NCBI RefSeq assembly: GCF_022605725.1
Contig: NC_065554.1
Span: forward strand, 6,901,100 to 6,965,099
Reading direction: 5' to 3'
From: Anthonomus grandis grandis
Taxonomy: Eukaryota; Arthropoda; Insecta; Coleoptera; Curculionidae
DNA length: 64,000 bases
Position 1 is the first letter of the stretch. Each line of letters opens with the position of its first letter. Shown in pieces: positions 55,608 through 64,000 of this stretch. Below the pieces are notes generated by a model. The model saw only the letters and a program-made list of their open reading frames with translations. It was not told where the DNA came from and did no database searches. The translations under genes and the position numbers were made by a program.

Positions 55608-57494
55608 ATGGATATCAGACTGTGGGCAAGATTTAATCAAAACTGCACTTTTATCAATTGCTATTACACGGTAATGCGTACTGAAAAAACCAAATATTAT
55701 GATAATAAAATTGATCAATGTAAAGGTGATAGTCGCAATATGTGGAGGACCTTAAAAGGTTTACTGGGAAATAACAAACAATCTGTTGATTATATGGATG
55801 TTGATTTTGGGACATATACAGGTAGTATAGAGGAAAACTTTAATCAATTTTATTCAGATAGCTTACAAGATATTGCTGCAAGTATTGAAACAATAGAATG
55901 GACTTGTAATACAACTAATTCTCCGAATATACAAATTTCACATTTTAAAAATGTCAATCTGTCACAATTGAAAAAGACAGTTTTTGGAATAAAAAATAAA
56001 AAAACTAGTGATAATGTGCTTAGTGTGAAATTGGTAAAAGATTTATTTAGTGTCATTGGATACCCTTTATTGCATTTAGTTAATTCATGCCTATCAACTA
56101 GCATAATTCCAAGTGATTTAAAAACTAGTGTAATGATTCCAATACCAAAGGTAACCACTCCAAAGATTCCTGCAGATTTTCGACCAATAAATTTATTGCC
56201 TGTCATTGATAAAATTATAGAGACAATTGTATGCCAGCAGTTGAGACAATACTTTGAACAACATAAACTGTTATATATTGGACAGTCAGGGTTTAGGAAT
56301 AATCACTCTTGTGAATCTGCTCTTCAGTATGTGTGTGGGACATGGCGAAAAGACATTAACGAAGACAAATTAGTTATTAGTGTATTTGTGGATCTTCAAC
56401 GTGCTTTTGAGACATTAGACCGTAATATTCTTCTTAAAAAACTGTTATATTATGGTGTATGTAATAGAGCTTTGGACTGGATTAAAAATTACTTGGATAA
56501 GAGGTATAATAGAGTATCTATAGGACAAAAGTTTTCAAATAAAATAGAAAGTATCGTAGGTGTACCACAGGGTAGTGTCCTTGGACCGCTGTTGTTCGTT
56601 ATATATATAAACGATATCTATACTGTTTTACAAAACTCTTTCGTAAATTTATTTGCAGATGATACAGTAATTTGTGTGTCAGGTAAAAATTACAAGGAAG
56701 CTACAAATATTTTAAATTCAGAATTGAATATTTTGTATCAATGGCTTTGTAAAAATAAATTAAAACTAAACGAATCAAAAACAAAGTGTATGCTAATAGG
56801 TACCAAAGCAAATTGTAAAAAATTTTTAGATCAAGGTTTAAATATTGAAATGAATAAGTCAAAAATTCAATTTGTCAGTGAAATAAAATATTTAGGAGTA
56901 CTCTTAGATCAACAATTAAATTTTCATGGTCATGTAAATTATATTTCTAAAAAGATTGCCAAGAAAGTTGGGTTTTTTAGGAGAATTTCTAATTGCTTGT
57001 CTCAATGGACTAAAATGTTAGTATACAATACAATTATTTTGCCGCACTTTAATTACTGTTCCTCGTTACTTATATCATGCTCTCAGGAATATATAGATCA
57101 GTTACAACTTCAACAAAATAAAGTAATGCGAATTATTCTTAACGGTAATAAATATACACCTATCAATCAGATGCTTCAAATATTAAAATGGCTTCCTGTG
57201 AAGCAAAATATTCTTAAGGCAAATTTAATTTTAATTTATAAAATAGAGCATGGATTTATGCCATCATATCTACAACATTTTTTAGAAAAAAGATCCAACT
57301 TTCAACAATATAATATAAGGTCAAGAAATGATTATCATATATCAAGAGTTAGATCAACTTTATTGCAAAAATCATTGTTTTTTGAAGGGTTGCAAGCTTT
57401 TAACTCTCTTCCATTAGAAATCAAGAACTCAAGTAATTTAAGGTTATTTAATAAGAATGTTAAAAAACATTTATTTAGAAATAGCGTTATGTGA
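55608..57494 (+). CDS. Intact RT frame of a 5'-truncated CR1/Jockey-type LINE
   Basis: 628 codons with no break, the longest intact frame here. After a linker typical of the region between endonuclease and RT (KTKYYDNKIDQCKGDSRNMW), all RT motifs are present: DFRPINLLPVIDKIIETIV (about 56178), GQSGFRNNHSCESAL (56280), SVFVDLQRAFETLDRNILLK (56380; first catalytic Asp), GVPQGSVLGPLLFVIYIND (56560), NLFADDTVICVSG (56647; catalytic FADD), LKLNESKTKCMLIG (56760), EIKYLGVLLD (56880). The thumb and C-terminal domain (LPHFNYCSSLLI; FFEGLQAFNSLPLEIKNSS) follow. The endonuclease is missing, so the ATG at 55608 probably is not the original start. A tail of ATT repeats (57584-57614) marks the 3' end. It may still fold as a working RT. 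Confidence 0.85.
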   Translation: MDIRLWARFNQNCTFINCYYTVMRTEKTKYYDNKIDQCKGDSRNMWRTLKGLLGNNKQSVDYMDVDFGTYTGSIEENFNQFYSDSLQDIAASIETIEWTCNTTNSPNIQISHFKNVNLSQLKKTVFGIKNKKTSDNVLSVKLVKDLFSVIGYPLLHLVNSCLSTSIIPSDLKTSVMIPIPKVTTPKIPADFRPINLLPVIDKIIETIVCQQLRQYFEQHKLLYIGQSGFRNNHSCESALQYVCGTWRKDINEDKLVISVFVDLQRAFETLDRNILLKKLLYYGVCNRALDWIKNYLDKRYNRVSIGQKFSNKIESIVGVPQGSVLGPLLFVIYINDIYTVLQNSFVNLFADDTVICVSGKNYKEATNILNSELNILYQWLCKNKLKLNESKTKCMLIGTKANCKKFLDQGLNIEMNKSKIQFVSEIKYLGVLLDQQLNFHGHVNYISKKIAKKVGFFRRISNCLSQWTKMLVYNTIILPHFNYCSSLLISCSQEYIDQLQLQQNKVMRIILNGNKYTPINQMLQILKWLPVKQNILKANLILIYKIEHGFMPSYLQHFLEKRSNFQQYNIRSRNDYHISRVRSTLLQKSLFFEGLQAFNSLPLEIKNSSNLRLFNKNVKKHLFRNSVM

Positions 57495-57583
57495 TGTACA
57501 GTTTATGTATTACTATAGGTTTTACTTATTTTTTATACTACTAAATTTAGCAAATTGAATGTATTAGCCAAGTGGTAAATCAA

Positions 57584-57614
57584 GAATATTATTATTATAT
57601 ATTATTATTATTTC
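57584..57614 (+). repeat. ATT-repeat LINE tail
   Basis: ATTATTATT-type repeats interrupted once, about 90 bp after the RT stop; a typical CR1-like 3' terminus. Confidence 0.6.
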
Positions 57615-57829
57615 TCGCATTTACATAATATTTCATTTCGGCCCAAGAAAAGCTCAAATGTCACTTTTTACTATTTTTGTTAATTTTTACGGCTCACACA
57701 AATAATAAAACTTAATACACTTTTTGTAACATTTTATATGTTTCTATTAAAAGATTATACTACTACTTTACTAAAAAACGGCTCCTTAACAAACAGCCCA
57801 AATGTACACTAAAGGTTTACATATAGAGC

Positions 57830-58630
57830 TAGTATTTAGCAAACTTCTTAATGTTCTTATTATCTAAACAACACTATTATGTCGACGATACACAAATATC
57901 TTTTTCATTTGAAATCTCTAAAAGTTCTTAAGCAGTTATTAATTATGATCCTCCTAATGTATAGGTTTTCTAAGAATATTGCTTACATCTTAATGCTAAG
58001 AAATCTACATTTATGGTCTTTGCAATCAAGAAAAATGTTTAGCGATAAACAAAACAATTTGGTACTACTGATAGATCAGGACCTGCGTATTACACAGCAT
58101 GTACTTACATATGCTACCATCCAAAAAGGCTTTATAAATCACTAAATTTTATTTATCAAATGTTGTTTTGTAATTCGCTGGTTCTTTCCCAGTTAAATCA
58201 CTGAGATGTAGTGTATGGCCTATGCTTGAGGCCAATAGGATATAAAAACTTCAAAACGCATGCTTTAGACTAATGGTATACGAAAACGCAACCCTATAAT
58301 GCACAAACTCAACGAAGTAGGTTAGCTATTTTATATATTTAACTAACCTACTTCCTGCAGAAGAAAACTCTATCGTATTTCTTTCTTATTTTCTATTATA
58401 AGTCAGTCTATATCTCCACCCTATTTATGCAATAAAAGATGATACCATTCAGATATTGATAACATCAGCGCCTCTCCTATAAACTCTTTTATGCAAATGA
58501 ACTATTACTACCGAACCTAAGTTACTGAACTATTTATACGTTCTTATTTATACCAAATAGCTGAAATTAGAAATAGCCTTTATGGTAAAACAAAGAACTT
58601 AGAACTAGTATCATAAATTCATTTAAAGCG
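57830..58630 (+). pseudogene. Non-LTR reverse transcriptase fragment
   Basis: The palm motif YYVDDTQISFSFEI (57870; usual YADDTQ) is followed by LNAKKSTFMVFAIKKNV (58000), a degraded thumb (TDRSGPAYYTACTYMLPSKK, 58055) and RIQKLQNACFRL-like sequence near 58240. The region ends at the TA where the next mariner begins (58637). No frame stays open for long. It resembles the RT pseudogene at 62225-63466, suggesting the same LINE family. Confidence 0.55.
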
Positions 58631-58638
58631 TATATATA

Positions 58639-58840
58639 CAATGCGGCTCTTAGTTGTCCCACCCCCTTTTATCTTTTGAATGCGTTTTTATAAAAATTTG
58701 AAATCTGGCAAACGTCATTAGCAACCTATATACTACTCTTTGTTTTCTAGCTGAATTTGCAAAACTTTTAACTTCTTTTTGAAAAATAAAATTAAATAGA
58801 AAGAGATGTCATGCGATACAGCGTTTGAAACCTCCCACTA
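58639..58840 (+). repeat. Left TIR arm of mariner 58639-60629
   Basis: Diverged inverted copy of about 60430-60629; the inner edge is approximate. Confidence 0.75.
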
Positions 58841-59739
58841 AATACTTAATGGTACCAAAATAATAAGTCATTACTTTTACCCATGGCAAAATAATTCTAG
58901 CCGTTTAAAATCTTATTTTTCGCATATCTATTTATTTTTGGTTTCTTTACTACACCTATTCAAGTGTAATTTACTTGTAGGTGTATTGTTGTTCGTATTT
59001 TTTGTCAATGTCATATTCCCATCCAATCCCATCCCAACCAATCTCATTATAAAATAATTTCAATTCATTTGTCGCATTCACCTGCGGCTCATACAACAAC
59101 GTGTAAGACGGTGACACAAGTAATTATAAAGTCCTTGTATAAAAAATCGACATGGAAATAAAACTTTAAACCAAGTAAACGAAATTGGCCTGACACCTTT
59201 ATGTAATAAAATAATATATAAGGATTGAAAGTTAAGAAATTAGCTTCAAAATCCAGAAACGGTGAAGTAATTAGTTTGATTCTCCTGAATAGGTTGTGTG
59301 ACAAATGTTAATAATTTGACAGTTATTTATAAACGTCAGCATTTGTATTTTAAGGGCGGCAATTTGATAAACAACTTTAAAAAAAGTATTGTGTTTTTAA
59401 TCGTTATATTTTTTTATTTAATATAAGACTAAAGTAAAAATATTTTAGATCAATATAAAAGTGATTTTTCCGCGAGACTACTCTAGTATACTTTTAATAT
59501 TTGTGTTAATAAGTAAATAAAAAAATAGGCAAATCGTGGTCCATAAACAACATAAGTTTCTGTTTTTTTTGTTAAAAAATGATTTATTCACAAATTTTTT
59601 TATTTTAGTTTAATAGATTTAAGGTAAGCTTCTTAAACATAAAAAACTAAAAATCGGTGAATCTTAAATTACTCAACCACCCTTCAAAAGAATACTTAAA
59701 AAACATAAATTTTATCTGTATAAAATTCAAATTGTTCAT

Positions 59740-60340
59740 CAATTGACAGAAAATGATCCTGATCGACGTATGGAAATCTGCGGAGTAATGACCGAAAGAA
59801 TACGCTGCCTGCTTAACTTATGTGAAGAACATTTGTTTCAGTGATTAATGTAATTTTTTTTTGAATGGTAATGTTCATAGACAAAATGTCCGTTATTGGA
59901 GCGACGTAAATCCCCACATATTTCGTGAAACACATACAACACCCGGAAAAATTAATGTGTGCGCTGGCATATTAGTAAATCACATTGTTGGGTATCTCTT
60001 TTTAGACCAAACTTTGACAAGGGACCTTTACTTAAACATGTTGGAAAATGCAGTAGAACCACTGATCCCTGAGATTATTGAAGACAATCCTTATGAATTT
60101 GAGTTGGAAAAAGTTTTTTAACGAGATCGAGCACCGCCTCACTTAATTAGAAATGTTAGAGAATATTTGACTAATACTTGCCCTGATCGGTGGATTGGTC
60201 GTCCAGGGGCCTACCGAGTGGCCAGCCAGGTCGCCCGATCTTATACCTCTGGACTTTTTTTATGGGGCTACTTGAAACAAAAAGTCGACGTCACCCAGCC
60301 AGAATCTATCTTCGATCTAATGGTGTACATTTTTAACATC
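59740..60340 (+). pseudogene. Mariner-type transposase, partial
   Basis: The DDE domain is recognisable: NGNVHRQNVRYWSDVNPHIF (59864), INVCAGILVNHIVGYLFLD (59950), LTRDLYLNMLENAVEPLIPE (60013), VFQRDRAPPHLIRN-like sequence at 60113 (a stop interrupts it, and the usual QDGAPPH Asp-Gly is Asp-Arg), TNTCPDRWIGRPGA (60173), then a shifted ARS..LFLWGYLKQKV (60230-60285) in which SPDLTPLDF has been lost. Upstream (59740-59850) the N-terminal part is unreadable. It is inactive. Confidence 0.7.
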
Positions 60341-60429
60341 TTTTGTAGTGAAATAGTTACATTTCTGTATTTTAATTATTTTAAATGAAAATAAAAATGC
60401 ATAAAATAATATTTTGAAAGGCTGCGATT

Positions 60430-60629
60430 TTGTTATATTTAGTAGGAGCTTTTAAACTATGTATCGCATGACTCCCACATTCTATTAATTTTTTTTAATG
60501 AAGTTTTGCAAAGTGAGCTAGGAACCAAAAAGTAGTATTTAGTTTTATAATGATGTGTGCCAGATTTCAAATTTTTATAAAAACGAATTCATAAGATAAG
60601 AGGGGGAGGGGAAAATACCAGCCGCACTG
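60430..60629 (-). repeat. Right TIR arm of mariner 58639-60629
   Basis: Diverged inverted copy of 58639-58840; contains the CCCCTCCCCCTCTTATCTTA tract next to the outer end. Confidence 0.75.
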
Positions 60630-60631
60630 TA

Positions 60632-62224
60632 TAAAAAAATTATTACAAGGTTAATATCTGAAAGGAAGTGAGTGGTTTTTTCGTTCAAATGACTTTTATA
60701 TAACTTTGAATGTAAATGTAGTTTTGTTAATAGGTAGTTGGATATATGAAGGAGTAAAATAGGTACTTGTTTGGTAGACTTAAGTATCTATATTAACTTT
60801 TTATGAAATCATTTTCATACAATATCTTTAATTTAATATTGTTGCGGTTAAGTATGTTAGATGGCAGAACAGACAGCAAGATTCTATCTTGTTGCGCTGA
60901 ATCTTACTATAGTAATAATTTAATGATTATTATTTATTATGCTAATTTTATTAATTTTTTTGTATTTATAGTTAATATTGTTTCTATTTAGAAAATGCTT
61001 AAATATAACTAAGTGAATAATTTATTGAAATTCCAGACAAAGACCAAAATCTAACAGCAATAAAGCTCAACCAGGTCCGAACTACCGCACTGACCAGATT
61101 CAATTAATATCCTTTAAATTAACACTGTCAATTAGAAATTTATAGCATTCAATAAACTGACAAAGTGCAATCGGACGAGCCATGGTTCAACGGTTTAAAC
61201 TGGACTTGCAACTTTAGACTCGGATTTGGAAATTAATGTCGCAGAGGTGACAATGCACTGAATAATTTCAGACGCATTGGATAAATGTCAATGCTTTTAA
61301 ATTCAATACGATGCGGTTGAGGTTCACATTTGTGTCAGTTATGCTGCCGTGAATACTGATGATAAGAATTTGCTTTAGTGGATTTGTAATGTGTACATGA
61401 ATATTTTAGTTTGTTTAGTGCTGTTTAAACAATCGGTATCTAAGCTAGTATTCATTTATGCTTATTATTTCGTTAGCTGTATTTCTGCTTTAAATTAAAT
61501 TTAAGTTCACCAATATATTGAAATCTCATTTGATGATATGAGTAAATATAACTTTCGGGTATTTATTATTTTTATTTTAAAAAAGACAATTGCAAAGGGC
61601 GAAGTTAATAAAAATAGCCATTAACAATAATTAATTTTATATGATGTTTACCGACTGACAGTATCAACAAATTAGCGGAGGAAAATATATTGGTCTTTTC
61701 ATGATGTATAGTAAAAATACCACCTCTAAATTTCTTAATCTTTTGCTCTTTTATATAACGAAGTATATTTATTATTATAAAGACCTTATAACTATCTGAA
61801 TAGGCTGATAGGTATCTTTATTATACATCTAAGAAAACATCTAAAACTGCAGCCCTTAAAACAACATGCCAAGAACAAGGAATAGCCATAAATAAAATGG
61901 ATAAAAATGCATGTTAGTATTAAATTAAAGTCTAGACTTTAACAAATCTATAATAAACTAATGCATCACATAGTTAAAGAATCCCTTATCCTTACAAGTT
62001 AGATAGAAACAACACTTAAAGAGAGATAATATATTAGCAGCTGATCTATACTAAAATAAGGTAGATGGCATAAAAGTCAATAAAACGAACAACATAATCA
62101 AGGACAAACAGAAAAACTTATGTCTTATCATTCTCGTTGTGCCTTTAGATAAAAAGACCCTTACCAATATAATTTGATGTATCGAAAACTGTATTGTATA
62201 AAAAATATTTATAGAAGTTTATAG
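60632..62224. other. AT-rich spacer, no recognised gene
   Basis: Short open frames only, none resembling a known protein; no convincing repeats. Confidence 0.4.
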
Positions 62225-63925
62225 AAGCTTCCTTCCACCTTATGTGATGCCAATGCAATAAATAATCACTTTATAAATATTTTTAATGAGTCTAACAACT
62301 GTCAAAATAGAATTAATTAATACTCTAGCAACAAATTTTCCAATTAAACATTTAGTTTTGTCTTAGCTAATCAAGATACCGTCTATGAAATAATTCGAAA
62401 TATTCGGTCAAAGACCTCAGGTTGCGATGGCATTTCGTTACAAATGCCATTACGTATCAAAATGCCGTACCAAATTTTAGAAAGAGTTGTCTATGCATAG
62501 TTGTCATTTTATCTTACAATTATCTTAAATAATTAATTAACTTTATCTTATAATAACATACTTCCAACTAAACAGTCTGGCTTTAGAGAAGGATTCAGTA
62601 CAGCTACTACTCTCTTGAACATGATAGACAAGATAATAAGGGCTCTCGATAAAAAACTGGCCGTAAATTTAGTTGCCTTAGATTATTCGAAGGCTTTCGA
62701 TGTAATCGATCATGACTTGTTAGTCGCCAAGTTAAAGTTTTATGGTTGCAATAAAGTTGTTCTTTCTTTTTTTAAGTCCTATCTCTAGAATCGTACTCAA
62801 CGGGTACGTGTCAATAACAATTACTCCAATTCGAAACACATAATTTCTGGAGTTACTCAAGGATCAATTCTAGAACCTCTTTTATTCTTGCTATATACTT
62901 CGGATCTTCCTTTAGTCGTAAAGAGCTCTGAGGTGTACCAGTACGGTGACGATACTCAGTTAATTCATTATTTCGATCTAGATGACATAGAACGGGCTTC
63001 TGAAAGTACAAATAGAGACTTAAGCTTAATCTTACGCTACTCGAAAGAACACAATGTTAATATTAATGCCAATAAGACTAACGTTTTACTTTTTGACAAT
63101 AAAAATCGTCGTGCTAAGGTTGAAAAAAATATATACATTCAATATGATAACAACCTCTTGGCTTTTGCTAAGAGCGTCAAGATTCTAGGTTTAACTATTG
63201 ATTCTTCTTTAAGATTCCAAGGACATAGTGCTGTCTTGCAGAGGTGCTATTTGCGTATGCGTTTGCTCTATGCTAACAAAAACAAACCCTCAGTATCGTT
63301 AGTGTTATCTATTTTAAATAACTGTTTTATCGTTTACTATCCTTGTCCTGATAAAATAACCCAGCAGAAACCGCAACGTGTACAAAATACGTGTTGTCGA
63401 TTCGTGTGTAATTTAAGAAAATTTGATCATGTGTCCATATATATATCTATCGATTGCAGTAGCTAAAAATGTCATTTCTTTTTAAGTTTCATTTTCTTAC
63501 ATTTATGTAACGGCTCTATAAAAACCAAAAGCTAAAATACCTGTTAGAGAAATTAATTCCAAGAAATGCGATTCATGATAGTTATACGTTGCCGTAACAA
63601 TTTATAATCGATATAGACCTATTTTTTCAATTTCAATATCTCGCTTTAAAAATTATTATAAAACTTTGTTCTTGGAGGAACAATTGCACAATTAGCTTTT
63701 TCTTCTCTGTGGATTTACAAATGTATTTAATTAATTTTTTTCTCTGAATTTGTTCTTTGGTTAATTTTTATATTACTATTACTGCTTGCTTGTCAAAACA
63801 TTTGTAATTATTATTATTAGGGTTAAGAGATAAAAGTACCTTTCGCTAATCTTCGCCTTTTTGGGCAAATGTAATGTAATTTGCATTTGATACGAAATAA
63901 AGACATATTTATTTATTTATTAAGT
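62225..63925 (+). pseudogene. Non-LTR reverse transcriptase (LINE 3' half) with AT-rich tail
   Basis: IIRNIRSKTSGCDGISLQM (62390) starts the RT. A deletion near 62490 then leads to KQSGFREGFSTATTLLNMID (62570), LDYSKAFDVIDHDLLVAKLK (62680, catalytic Asp), ISGVTQGSILEPLLFLLYTS (62847; usual GVPQGS-x-LGPLLF) and VYQYGDDTQLIHYFDLDDIE (62935, catalytic GDD in place of ADD). The C-terminal thumb stays open to 63466 (KILGLTIDSSLRFQGHSAVL). Degraded C-terminal domain (LLEKLIPRNAIHDSYT, about 63545) follows. The end has AATAAA (63896) and ATTT repeats to about 63922. A stop at 62789 and other changes inactivate it. Confidence 0.7.
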
Positions 63926-64000
63926 TCCCAAACGTGAAGCCTTTTAATTACTTAAATTTTACTTATTATAAGAAGATAACGATTTTAAGTCTTTAATTAT

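Larger units (their letters stand above)
58639..60629 (+). mobile_element. Mariner-like element with long TIRs
   Basis: Left end CAATGCGGCTCTTAG (58639) and inverted right end CAGTGCGGCTGGTAT (from 60629) are flanked by TA (58637-58638, 60630-60631). Similarity continues inward for about 200 bp (TTTTTATAAAAATTTGAAAT, CTAGCT..TTTGCAAAACTT, TGTCATGCGATAC) on both sides. The interior carries a transposase pseudogene on the plus strand. This is the third long-TIR mariner in the window. Confidence 0.85.

Overview
The window looks like repeat-rich chromosomal DNA of an insect, most plausibly a beetle; I infer this from the mix of element families, since no host marker gene is present. Supporting signs are strong AT richness, short GT..AG introns, MADF-BESS and THAP domains, Gypsy, Jockey/CR1-like, mariner, pogo, P, Harbinger and Mutator-like elements, and no bacterial-style operons. 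I found no convincing host protein gene, rRNA, tRNA or CRISPR array. Almost every coding stretch is a transposable-element gene, most of them broken by stops or frameshifts.

Layout, left to right. 1-2699: 5' half of a Gypsy (17.6/297-like) LTR element on the minus strand. It sits in the 3' part of a Mutator-like (MULE, SWIM zinc finger) transposase pseudogene (2700-6005, minus), which is also split by a small DNA transposon (3801-5220) of a poorly characterised family I equate with DUF7869. 6413-8400: ORF1 and 5' end of a Jockey-like LINE. 8845-10246: mariner derivative with inverted repeats of about 430 bp. 12212-13690: 3' end of a second LINE. 14575-19191: two further DUF7869-family pseudogenes. 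19640-20290: reverse-transcriptase (RT) scrap.

21537-30738: three PIF/Harbinger elements (A, B, C). B is inserted about 45 bp inside C, and C abuts A at a shared TTA. Each encodes a MADF-BESS protein on the plus strand and a HARBI1-type transposase on the minus strand. Both genes run inward from the element ends, and each gene's exons lie inside the other gene's intron. This interlocked layout, with the same intron phases in all three, is the most striking thing in the window.

30742-32810: remnant of a second Gypsy element (minus). 34510-42440: a third Gypsy element (plus; gag, protease, RT/RNase H, integrase), split by a 2.26-kb mariner with TIRs of about 410 bp (38228-40485). 42448-48697: pogo-like transposon with a P-element/THAP9-like transposon nested in it (about 45198-48596). 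49800-54480: RT pseudogene, mariner pseudogene, and a LINE 3' half with RNase H. 55608-57494: the longest intact frame, a CR1/Jockey-type RT. 57830-63925: RT pseudogenes flanking another long-TIR mariner (58639-60629).

The nesting gives a relative chronology: the MULE gene is older than the DUF7869 element and the Gypsy inserted in it; Harbinger C is older than B; the plus-strand Gypsy is older than its mariner; pogo is older than the P-like element. All calls were made by eye from translations and repeats, with no database search.
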